The notes under the pieces: generated by a model
Databases searched by the model: none
Told to the model about the DNA's origin: nothing
Seen by the model: only the letters and a program-made list of their open reading frames with translations
IMG/VR virus record: IMGVR_UViG_3300025030_000023
Location: 1 to 53,596 of that record
Direction: 5' to 3' (one strand)
Source: a virus
Length of the DNA: 53,596 bases
Program-made: the position numbers and the translations under genes
Part shown: piece by piece, positions 21,450 to 27,118 of the stretch
How the letters are laid out: every line of letters starts with the position of its first letter
Numbering within the stretch: position 1 is the first letter of the stretch

Positions 21450-21671
21450 GGATAATCACAGCGCACCCCATCCGAGCAAGCGGCAGAAGGGTGAACTTTC
21501 ACCCCAAAAGGTTTGGAGAAGGAAAACGCGCTTAAAGGGGTGAGAGCGGTAAGGGTAGGGGTTGGTTTGCACCTGTGCCATAAGACATCCGGAAAGCGGC
21601 AACACAGCGCAGGAAACTAGAGTTAGACGAAGCGCGGCCCCTGTCCAGTGAGGAAGGGGCCGCGAAGGGGG
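21450..21671. other. intergenic region between convergent blocks, with a strong hairpin
   Basis: After copy D there is no convincing ORF. CGCGGCCCCT (21633-21642) and AGGGGCCGCG (21655-21664) form a perfect 10-bp stem with a 12-nt loop. There is no T-run on either strand, so it may act as a bidirectional roadblock or RNA stabiliser between the rightward early block and the leftward operon. Confidence 0.5.
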
Positions 21672-22136
21672 TTACTCGGTGTATGTGTAAACGAGGGTGC
21701 CAGTTTTGCCGATGGGGATGTCATCCGGGAATGGTGCCACTCTTACCCATCTGCAAGACCCTGAACGGTCCTCTACCAAAGAGGCGTTGTGCAAGGTCCA
21801 GATCTTCTCTACAGGCTGTTTCTTGGGGCGCTGGTAGGAGCCGGTGAGCGATACAACTTGGTATTTGAAAAATGGGGAATTATCATTACCAACTTGGCTC
21901 CGCTGAAGATCCTCGTTGCCGCTTGTCGTTTCGACAAACCCAGACGGGGCGACTATGGCCCACACCGTCACCTCCACCGTCTCCATCTCAGGGGGAGAAG
22001 CTAAAACTTGCTGGATAGCCCTTATTGCGCTAGCAGCGTTTTCCGAATCTGCGCGGAAAGAAAACTGTTTCATGTTAGTGAATGAGTCCAGAGCAATTTC
22101 AACAGCCTTTTCCAGCCTCTCTATTTTCGTTTTCAT
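21672..22136 (-). CDS. hypothetical protein
   Basis: This 154-residue protein has a helical N-terminus (MKTKIERLEKAVEIALDSF) and a beta-rich remainder. It is the last gene of the leftward immI-like operon, with GGAGGG upstream. No family is recognised. Confidence 0.55.
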   Translation of the reverse strand: MKTKIERLEKAVEIALDSFTNMKQFSFRADSENAASAIRAIQQVLASPPEMETVEVTVWAIVAPSGFVETTSGNEDLQRSQVGNDNSPFFKYQVVSLTGSYQRPKKQPVEKIWTLHNASLVEDRSGSCRWVRVAPFPDDIPIGKTGTLVYTYTE

Positions 22137-22155
22137 ACTCCCTCCTTGTAATGGG

Positions 22156-22335
22156 CTATTTGCCCTCGTAATACCTGCGTTGCGCCTCTTTCCTCATCCC
22201 CGCCACCTCCCCATCCGTCACCCCTGCCGCTCCGTCCAGCTGACCGCTGTAGTGGTAGAGGGCGAGGGTGCCGAGGGTGATGAAGGCGAGGGTGAGGTAG
22301 GTCATGAATGACAGGGTGCGGGGTTTATTCATCAT
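22156..22335 (-). CDS. small single-pass membrane protein
   Basis: This 59-residue protein has one hydrophobic helix (LSFMTYLTLAFITLGTLALY) followed by a charged tail ending RRYYEGK. Tandem ATGs are used as start; the gene overlaps the upstream small membrane gene. The function is unknown; membrane location is inferred. Confidence 0.55.
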   Translation of the reverse strand: MMNKPRTLSFMTYLTLAFITLGTLALYHYSGQLDGAAGVTDGEVAGMRKEAQRRYYEGK

Positions 22336-22426
22336 GATCCCGCCCCACGGCCAAAATGCACATTATCACCACGCCGACGAAGGCTCCCCCCGTGGCAGAT
22401 ACCACGCATAGCATGAAAGTGGTCAT
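22325..22426 (-). CDS. small hydrophobic protein (33 aa)
   Basis: The peptide MTTFMLCVVSATGGAFVGVV plus ICILAV-like sequence forms one membrane helix and ends GRDHDE. Its ATG overlaps the stop of the upstream gene (ATGA). Two overlapping small membrane genes in a row may form a pair. Confidence 0.5.
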   Translation of the reverse strand: MTTFMLCVVSATGGAFVGVVIMCILAVGRDHDE

Positions 22427-22593
22427 CGGAGCACCCCGTCAAGGATGCAACAAAGCTGCCGAGATCCAGGGAGGTCAAAGTCGTTTGCCTGTCCCATGGC
22501 CTTGCGCCACTTTTCAGCGTCTTCGATTGTCTCGAATATCAGCCCAACGGTTACAGGCTTGAACCCCTCAGTTATCTGCTTTTGTACCTTCAT
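22423..22593 (-). CDS. hypothetical small protein
   Basis: This 56-residue protein starts MKVQKQITEGFKPVTVGLIF; GGGAGG lies 6 nt upstream of ATG 22593. It is mixed beta/alpha (ETIEDAEKWRKAMGQ). It is coupled by ATGA overlap at both ends. No family is recognised. Confidence 0.55.
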   Translation of the reverse strand: MKVQKQITEGFKPVTVGLIFETIEDAEKWRKAMGQANDFDLPGSRQLCCILDGVLR

Positions 22594-22757
22594 ACATTCC
22601 CTCCCGCCGTATGGCTGTGAGTAGTCCAGAATATGTCGCGTCTCGGAGCAGGCTGCCCAGGTGCGCAGATAACTTTCAGGCACGGAGGGCAGTAGCTCTT
22701 GCCGTTGGTCATATTACCGCACTGTAGGCAGGGGTGGGAGTAGTAGGCCATTCTCAT
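22590..22757 (-). CDS. small zinc-ribbon protein
   Basis: This 55-residue protein has CLQCGNMTNGKSYCPPC, a compact four-Cys zinc site. GAGGGGG lies upstream of ATG 22757, which overlaps the previous stop. No function is assigned. Confidence 0.6.
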   Translation of the reverse strand: MRMAYYSHPCLQCGNMTNGKSYCPPCLKVICAPGQPAPRRDIFWTTHSHTAGGNV

Positions 22758-23206
22758 GCTGTCACCCCCTCTGTCGCATCATGCCGTGCAGGCATCCCCG
22801 CGTTGGCCGCGATAGCGTCCGCCAGAGCCACTATCATCCCCGCGTTCTCCCTGTGGTGTTGTTCAAGCTCCCTTTCCTCCCGCGCCCTCATCATCCCTCG
22901 TACCACGTCCAGCAGCCAAGCGTCCCGATCCGCTTCATTGGCGAAAGTAAAGCCGTTGAGGTCTACCGGTTCCATCCAGCAGTCGGTCACAGACTGAAAC
23001 CCCGGCACACCCTGCACCAGTGGCTTGAGCAGTCCCTGCACCCTTGTCATGGCGTCGGCATAGGTGAGCGGCACGGCGTTGATGATGCTGGTATGGACCC
23101 CAACCCCGTTGGGAGAAGGGTAGCGGCGGGACATCAGCACGTTGAACAGGCAGATGTGGGGAGTGGCAAACTGCGCGGTGTGGGATACGGCGGCGGTTAC
23201 TTTCAT
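22754..23206 (-). CDS. hypothetical protein
   Basis: This 150-residue protein starts MKVTAAVSHTAQFATPHICL and has an acidic/basic helical segment (RAREERELEQHHREN) near the C-terminus. The ribosome site is AGGAGGG. It follows the Ala-rich gene in the leftward operon. No family is recognised. Confidence 0.55.
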   Translation of the reverse strand: MKVTAAVSHTAQFATPHICLFNVLMSRRYPSPNGVGVHTSIINAVPLTYADAMTRVQGLLKPLVQGVPGFQSVTDCWMEPVDLNGFTFANEADRDAWLLDVVRGMMRAREERELEQHHRENAGMIVALADAIAANAGMPARHDATEGVTA

Positions 23207-23236
23207 GTGTTCCCTCCTGAGATTGTATTGGGATGG

Positions 23237-23845
23237 TTAAGCCAAATAGGACTTGATGATTGTCGACTGGGCGTCCCTTGCTGCGTCCCTTGCTGCGGCC
23301 CTTGCTGCGTCCCTTGCTGCGGTCCATGCTGCGGCCCCTGCTGCGGTCCATGCTGCGGCCCCTGCTGCGGCCCGTGCTGCGTCCCTTGCTGCGGCCCGTG
23401 CTGCGTCCCTTGCTGCGGCCCCTGCTGCGGCCCCTGCTGCGGTCCATGCTGCAGCCCCTGCTGCGGCCCGTTCGGTTTCAGTGGCTTCCCCGTTGGCAAA
23501 TTTCCTAGCAACAGCAATAGCTTCACGTGGGCGGGTATCATCGGGTCGCTCCTGCTCGAAAATATGGAGTACAGAATCGGCACAGTCACAGGCGATATAA
23601 CGGGCGATCTTGTCGCGGTCGGGGTGTTTCACTGCACGTAGCGCCCACAGACAATCATCGGCGCCATTGGACTCCAGGATATGAAGTAGGTTGATAGGCT
23701 CCTTGTGGGCGAACCGGATGTAGATGTCACGATCTGAGTTGTACTCCTGTCCGCTGAGCGAGCATACCAGTTTGTTGTAGCCGCTGACACAGGCACCTTG
23801 TTTGCGAAGTTCTGCCAGTGTTACGGTGAAAGTTACTTTTTCCAT
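23237..23845 (-). CDS. protein with C-terminal Ala-rich tetrapeptide repeats
   Basis: The first 125 residues or so form an ordinary domain (MEKVTFTVTLAELRKQGACV, then LWALRAVKHPDRDKIARYIA and DTRPREAIAVARKFANGE). The rest, from about residue 127, is a tandem repeat of RDAA, GAAA and WTAA units that would form a long Ala-rich helix, before QSTIIKSYLA. The first domain resembles phage proteins that carry such tails, whose role is unknown. GGAGG precedes the ATG. Confidence 0.65.
   Translation of the reverse strand: MEKVTFTVTLAELRKQGACVSGYNKLVCSLSGQEYNSDRDIYIRFAHKEPINLLHILESNGADDCLWALRAVKHPDRDKIARYIACDCADSVLHIFEQERPDDTRPREAIAVARKFANGEATETERAAAGAAAWTAAGAAAGAAARDAARAAARDAARAAAGAAAWTAAGAAAWTAARDAARAAARDAARDAQSTIIKSYLA
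23268..23470. repeat. 12-bp unit tandem repeat coding for Ala-rich tetrapeptides
   Basis: Units of the form GCTGCGGCCCCT, GCTGCGTCCCTT and GCTGCGGTCCAT alternate for about 200 bp. Because the unit is a multiple of three without stops, several frames on both strands stay open; only the minus-strand frame of 23237-23845 is taken as coding. The tract is likely to change length by slippage or recombination. Confidence 0.8.
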
Positions 23846-23941
23846 TTCATCCCTCCTGAGATTGAATACCGAGTCTGCCGCGCTCGGCTGGCGGTGGGGG
23901 TTATTTACAAAAGGTGTCCAGTATAGACTTTCGTGGCTCCC

Positions 23942-24094
23942 CTACTTGGCATCGTCAAAAGTTGCGTTGAATCCGATTTTATCGCAGTGGTTGGCGGCCT
24001 GATTGAAAACGTTTTCGGGTGTCGGCCCCTCGAACACTTTTACCTCGACGGGGCTTTTCCCGGCATCTGCGTCTGCGGCACTCTTCCAGATCAT
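23942..24094 (-). CDS. small acidic ORF overlapping the antirepressor end
   Basis: The 50-residue frame starts MIWKSAADADAGKSPVEVKV and ends KIGFNATFDDAK. It overlaps the last 116 nt of the antirepressor gene in another frame and looks more protein-like than the Arg-rich antirepressor tail there. It may be a separate gene, or the true end of the antirepressor reached by a frameshift. Confidence 0.5.
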   Translation of the reverse strand: MIWKSAADADAGKSPVEVKVFEGPTPENVFNQAANHCDKIGFNATFDDAK

Positions 24095-24530
24095 TCACGG
24101 CAAGCGCAAATGCCACAAGGGGCTTTTGTTCTTCGAGCTGATTGGCTTGGTTCGATGCAAGTAGCAGAGCCTCAGCGTAGGTCTGCGGAATCTGGAACTG
24201 TGCAGTTTTCAAGGCGGCTTTCTCGCAAGCGATGAAGTAATCCCTCACCTCAAAACCTTTGTCGCACCCGCTCATCATGCTGATGTGCTTACCGGCTTCC
24301 GTGGTCAAGTGGTACTCTTTCGCGTTGTGGCCCCCCCGCTTTTTGCCTGACATATTTGTCGTGCAAACGAAGTCCCTGTTTTCTAACAACCTTGCCCTTT
24401 CGATCTGTGTTTTGACCCAGTTGGAGAACTCCGCCTTACTCTCAAGAAAAGAGTGGATATCCCTAGCGTTGACCGTCTGGACAGTCTCCCCACCGATGTT
24501 ACCTTGTGCGATGGTTATCAACTCGTTCAT
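23979..24530 (-). CDS. AntA-type phage antirepressor
   Basis: This 183-residue protein has the AntA/AntB domain: VNARDIHSFLESKAEFSNWV, RARLLENRDFV and the YHLTTEAGKHISMMSG block, ending with EVRDYFIACEK. Antirepressors inactivate the prophage repressor. After LVAFALAVND the frame becomes Arg-rich and unlike relatives, while another frame gives plausible sequence (see 23942). Its ATG overlaps the ribbon-helix-helix gene, as ant follows arc in P22. Confidence 0.75.
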   Translation of the reverse strand: MNELITIAQGNIGGETVQTVNARDIHSFLESKAEFSNWVKTQIERARLLENRDFVCTTNMSGKKRGGHNAKEYHLTTEAGKHISMMSGCDKGFEVRDYFIACEKAALKTAQFQIPQTYAEALLLASNQANQLEEQKPLVAFALAVNDLEECRRRRCREKPRRGKSVRGADTRKRFQSGRQPLR

Positions 24531-24679
24531 TTAGACAACTCCTTGTCGTGGGCTTGCTCTTTGTCAAACAGTGCGTCGATAGCGCGTCTCAACACTTCGG
24601 AACGGGAAAGACCGGTTTTGAGCATGAGGCCGGTCAACTTCGTGTCGTGCATTTGTGTCAGGCTGATCTGTCTTTGCAT
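24527..24679 (-). CDS. Arc-like ribbon-helix-helix protein
   Basis: This 50-residue protein begins MQRQISLTQMHDTKLTGLML and has KTGLSRSEVLRRAIDALFD, the beta strand-helix-helix pattern of Arc/CopG regulators. It is co-transcribed with and overlaps the antirepressor gene. In P22 the Arc repressor sits in the same place and represses ant, so autoregulation of this operon is inferred. Confidence 0.7.
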   Translation of the reverse strand: MQRQISLTQMHDTKLTGLMLKTGLSRSEVLRRAIDALFDKEQAHDKELSK

Positions 24680-24728
24680 GGTAGTTCCTTTAGGCCGGTA
24701 CGGTGCCCCGGCTAGGCAGTGGGAAGGG

Positions 24729-25052
24729 TTAGAAATCGTCAGATGGTTTGGTGCAAACCCCTGACAATGCGTTCAGCGTTTCCCGTTCGTAATCGGCACG
24801 GGCCTGTTTTGCCAAGTATTCAAAACTGGGGTGAAAGTAAACTTCGGGTTTGCGTCCGTTTCTTGCTAAGTGTTTAAGTTCGCCACATTTGGCTGCGGCA
24901 TTTAATGCTTTGCGGACCTGTTGGGGAAGTCGTCCTGTGACAACCTGGACCCTCGCCATTTTTACCTTTTCTACGTTTGCTTGGTCAGCGGTCATTTCGC
25001 CGCGCAGTAACATGTCTTGCAAGCGTTCCATATTGTTCTGTGTTAGTTTCAT
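24729..25052 (-). CDS. hypothetical protein, first gene of the immI-like operon
   Basis: This 107-residue protein starts MKLTQNNMERLQDMLLRGEM. I chose ATG 25052, with GGGGGCGG upstream, over a longer frame from 25136. The C-terminal half (LPQQVRKALNAAAKCGELKH, then RKPEVYFHPSFEYLAKQARA) could be a winged-helix-like DNA-binding domain. As the first gene under a strong promoter it may be a regulator. Confidence 0.55.
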   Translation of the reverse strand: MKLTQNNMERLQDMLLRGEMTADQANVEKVKMARVQVVTGRLPQQVRKALNAAAKCGELKHLARNGRKPEVYFHPSFEYLAKQARADYERETLNALSGVCTKPSDDF

Positions 25053-25092
25053 GTCCGCCCCCGTTTTCGTGTTGCTCAGTTCTTGAATAACA

Positions 25093-25121
25093 ATATAATG
25101 GTAATCGTGTACTATGTCAAT
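25093..25121 (-). promoter_or_regulatory. strong leftward promoter of the immI-like operon
   Basis: On the minus strand TTGACA (25121-25116) and TATATT (25098-25093) have a 17-bp spacer, 40 nt before the first start codon. Confidence 0.75.
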
Positions 25122-25189
25122 ACTATTTATAAACAAATCTGCAATTTATTTTATGCAGTGGTGGGCGGTGGGGTATTACGGCCTTTCGA

Positions 25190-25223
25190 GGGCCTGTCAG
25201 CCACCGACGGCAGGGAGACGGTG
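25190..25223 (+). repeat. dispersed intergenic element, copy E
   Basis: It begins GGGCCTGTCAGCC and ends CAGGGAGACGGTG, with AGCGCCCCAAGTGTGC about 25 nt later. It lies between the divergent immI-like and late promoters. Confidence 0.75.
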
Positions 25224-25291
25224 GAGCCGCTGACAGCGAGACACTACCGTGATAGCGCCCCAAGTGTGCACTTTCTCCCCATAAGTTTTTA

Positions 25292-25320
25292 TTGACACTC
25301 TTCTCATGAAGGGATATATT
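25292..25320 (+). promoter_or_regulatory. rightward late promoter
   Basis: TTGACA (25292-25297) and TATATT (25315-25320) are 17 bp apart. The first gene follows 300 nt later at 25620. It is the only strong promoter I see before the terminase and head genes. Confidence 0.75.
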
Positions 25321-25327
25321 CCCGCGC

Positions 25328-25525
25328 AACGAGCTATTCGTTCGGTTAATCTGGAGCCGTGGCCGTTAACGCACCTCATCAGTGCAACCTCCAGTGTCGG
25401 CGTGGCCCCTCCACCAGTAGCCGACCGTCAAGCTTGGATGTGCGTGAGATTCAGGCTGGCACTCGGGAAAGACCGAGAAGAAGTTAACACCGTTCCCGCT
25501 CTGCTTAGGCATCGGGCTTGTAAGA
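25328..25525 (+). ncRNA. structured late leader RNA, 5' part
   Basis: This untranslated stretch of about 200 nt has nested inverted repeats: CTGGAG (25351-25356) with CTCCAG (25389-25394) enclosing GCAC/GTGC, and CTCGG (25462-25466) with CCGAG (25473-25477). An ORF runs through it but starts inside the promoter and has no ribosome site. A role in late antitermination or mRNA stability is inferred. Confidence 0.45.
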
Positions 25526-25591
25526 TCCCCCTTAGCTCAAAGAGAGCCCCAACACAGATTGGGAGGTGCCGGAGCGTTACCGGTAGGGGGA
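25526..25591 (+). ncRNA. tRNA-like cloverleaf in the late leader
   Basis: The 66 nt fold in tRNA order. The acceptor stem is perfect (TCCCCCT 25526-25532 with AGGGGGA 25585-25591), followed by TA at positions 8-9. Then come a D-type arm GCTC/GAGC, an anticodon-type arm CCCAA/TTGGG with a 6-nt loop, a 4-nt variable region, and a T-type arm GCCGG/CCGGT with a 7-nt loop. It lacks the TTCRA T-loop, the D-loop GG, a 7-nt anticodon loop and an encoded CCA, so it is not a functional tRNA gene by normal rules. It may be a tRNA relic or mimic. Confidence 0.5.
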
Positions 25592-25619
25592 ACACAGCAA
25601 CCACACCACAGGAGGGAGT

Positions 25620-25958
25620 ATGGAAGGAAGAGTGGAATACGTAGGCCAGAAGGTAGGAGCGACGGTAGCGCACCGCACAACTTCAAACGGGTGTCTGGAA
25701 CCGGCGGCAAGGATGTCTCAGACCGAGGAACAGATATCGGAACTCGACCGCGTTCAAGGTCGACTCTCAGAGTGCATCGGCCGACTGGAGGAGAGGCTAG
25801 CCAAGGGGATGCGCGGCGACTATCCCAACGTCGATTGCTGCGAGAATGCCAAAGAAGAGGAATTGGTGCCGTTGGCTGACTCCATACGGTCCATCCGCAA
25901 GCGCATCTCTTGGGCATGTGACCGCGTAGACAGTATTCTCAATCGCATTGAACTGTAG
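25620..25958 (+). CDS. hypothetical first late-operon protein
   Basis: This 112-residue protein has a coiled-coil-like middle (TEEQISELDRVQGRLSECIG) and a second helical segment near the end. GGAGGG lies just upstream. It is the first gene after the structured late leader. No family is recognised. Confidence 0.6.
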   Translation: MEGRVEYVGQKVGATVAHRTTSNGCLEPAARMSQTEEQISELDRVQGRLSECIGRLEERLAKGMRGDYPNVDCCENAKEEELVPLADSIRSIRKRISWACDRVDSILNRIEL

Positions 25959-25972
25959 CAGAAGCCGTAGAC

Positions 25973-26021
25973 ACCCCGGACGTCTCTGATATAAGCGCAC
26001 CATCCGGGGTAGAGCATAAGG
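25973..26021 (+). repeat. hairpin and 14-bp direct repeat (left copy)
   Basis: ACCCCGGA (25973-25980) and TCCGGGGT (26003-26010) form an 8-bp stem. GGTAGAGCATAAGG (26008-26021) recurs at 26154-26167, so the two copies flank the small gene at 26024-26158. Confidence 0.6.
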
Positions 26022-26023
26022 CC

Positions 26024-26158
26024 ATGGACATAACGGAAGAGTTTGCAGAGTGGGCCAAGAGGAAAGGGCTGACCGCACCCTCCGATGAAGAGGACGCCTA
26101 TTACATCCTATGGGCGCAGTTTCTTGATGAAGAGTATAACGACCAGCACAATTGGTAG
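26024..26158 (+). CDS. small acidic protein (44 aa)
   Basis: The peptide begins MDITEEFAEWAKRKGLTAPS and ends EEYNDQHNW. It is flanked by 14-bp direct repeats, which suggests that it was acquired or duplicated as a unit. AAGG is the only ribosome-site-like sequence. No function is assigned. Confidence 0.5.
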   Translation: MDITEEFAEWAKRKGLTAPSDEEDAYYILWAQFLDEEYNDQHNW

Positions 26159-26198
26159 AGCATAAGGGGAGAGGGATGGCGAAGAAGGAGGGAACCAC

Positions 26199-26525
26199 AT
26201 GAACCTATCAGACCGCACCATTAACCCCCTCACCACTCTCCGCGCTGTTTTTCAGCAGCAGGAGAACGCCGCCCTCACCTACTCCATCGACTACACCGCC
26301 ATGCTCAACGGCGATGCTATTACCGAGTCAACGTGGACATGCAGGGACGCTATCACCATTACCCCCTCGCTCAGCGGCCAGGTGGCAAGCGCGACTATCA
26401 GCGGCAAAGCGGGGTGCTACAACATCGTCAACAGGATTACCACGGCAAGCGGCATGGTGGATGAACGGCTGATAGTGCTGAAGGTCCGGCAGAACGACGA
26501 AGGGGCGCAGGGGGATTACCAGTAA
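26199..26525 (+). CDS. Ig-like virion-associated protein (fibre-tail adaptor type)
   Basis: This 108-residue protein has YSIDYTAMLNGDAITESTW, then YNIVNRITTASGMVDERLIV. From memory this D-x-ID-...-L..GD.I....W and Y.V..RI.TS.G..D.R pattern is a small Ig-fold phage protein often annotated as a fibre-tail adaptor. It overlaps the terminase small subunit start by one base. Confidence 0.55.
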   Translation: MNLSDRTINPLTTLRAVFQQQENAALTYSIDYTAMLNGDAITESTWTCRDAITITPSLSGQVASATISGKAGCYNIVNRITTASGMVDERLIVLKVRQNDEGAQGDYQ

Positions 26526-27118
26526 TGGCAGGAGGGAAGAAAGACGCCACAATAGAAGAGAAGCCGCTCACTGAAAAAGAAGAGTGGCTTTGTCGTGAGT
26601 TCGTGTCTGATGCAGGGGAAAACCAGACTCGTGCATACATGCGGGTTTTCCCTAGTTGCGCCTATGATTCAGCAAGAACCTTGGCAGCACGTATGTTTGC
26701 AGATGTTCGCATAAGTCAAAGAATTGACGAACTGAGAGTGGAACGCACCAAGCGGCTGGAAATTACAGCAGACCGCGTGATGATGGAGCTTGCCAAGCTT
26801 GCATTTTACGACCCACGGGGGTTTTTTGACGATGATGGACGGCTGAAACCCATCAACGAGATTGATGCTGACCAAGCGGCGGTAATTGGTGGCATCGAGA
26901 CTATTCATAAGGTCGTTGGTGAAGAATCGGATGGGATAACCGTGCTCACCAAAATCAAGCTACCGGAGAAGAAGGGGGCGCTTGAACTGATAGGCCGCAA
27001 CCTCAACATGTGGAAAGAAGTAGGAAGCAAAGATAATCCTGTGACGGGGATAATGGAGCACAAACACGAACTCTCCGATGATATGCTGGCCGCGATAGCC
27101 TCCGGCGCAAATGGCTAA
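26525..27118 (+). CDS. terS: terminase small subunit
   Basis: This 197-residue protein has a helical N-terminal DNA-binding region (EEWLCREFVSDAGENQTRAY, then SARTLAARMFADVRISQRID) typical of terminase small subunits that recognise the packaging site. The middle LAFYDPRGFFDDDGRLKPIN and the late KKGALELIGRNLNMW match the Terminase_2 type. It overlaps the large subunit gene by 8 nt. Confidence 0.85.
   Translation: MAGGKKDATIEEKPLTEKEEWLCREFVSDAGENQTRAYMRVFPSCAYDSARTLAARMFADVRISQRIDELRVERTKRLEITADRVMMELAKLAFYDPRGFFDDDGRLKPINEIDADQAAVIGGIETIHKVVGEESDGITVLTKIKLPEKKGALELIGRNLNMWKEVGSKDNPVTGIMEHKHELSDDMLAAIASGANG

Noticed and set aside
22781-23641. Long open frames on both strands through the Ala-rich repeat (one very rich in Cys-Gly-Pro)
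   Set aside because: They arise from the 12-bp repeat unit, which has no stops in several frames. Only 23237-23845 (minus) has a ribosome site and an ordinary N-terminal domain.
25526-25591. A normal functional tRNA gene
   Set aside because: It has no TTCRA T-loop, no GG in the D-loop, a 6-nt anticodon loop and no CCA end.
25306-25644. A 112-codon ORF across the late leader
   Set aside because: It starts inside the promoter, lacks a ribosome site and has no protein-like pattern; the RNA structure explains the region better.
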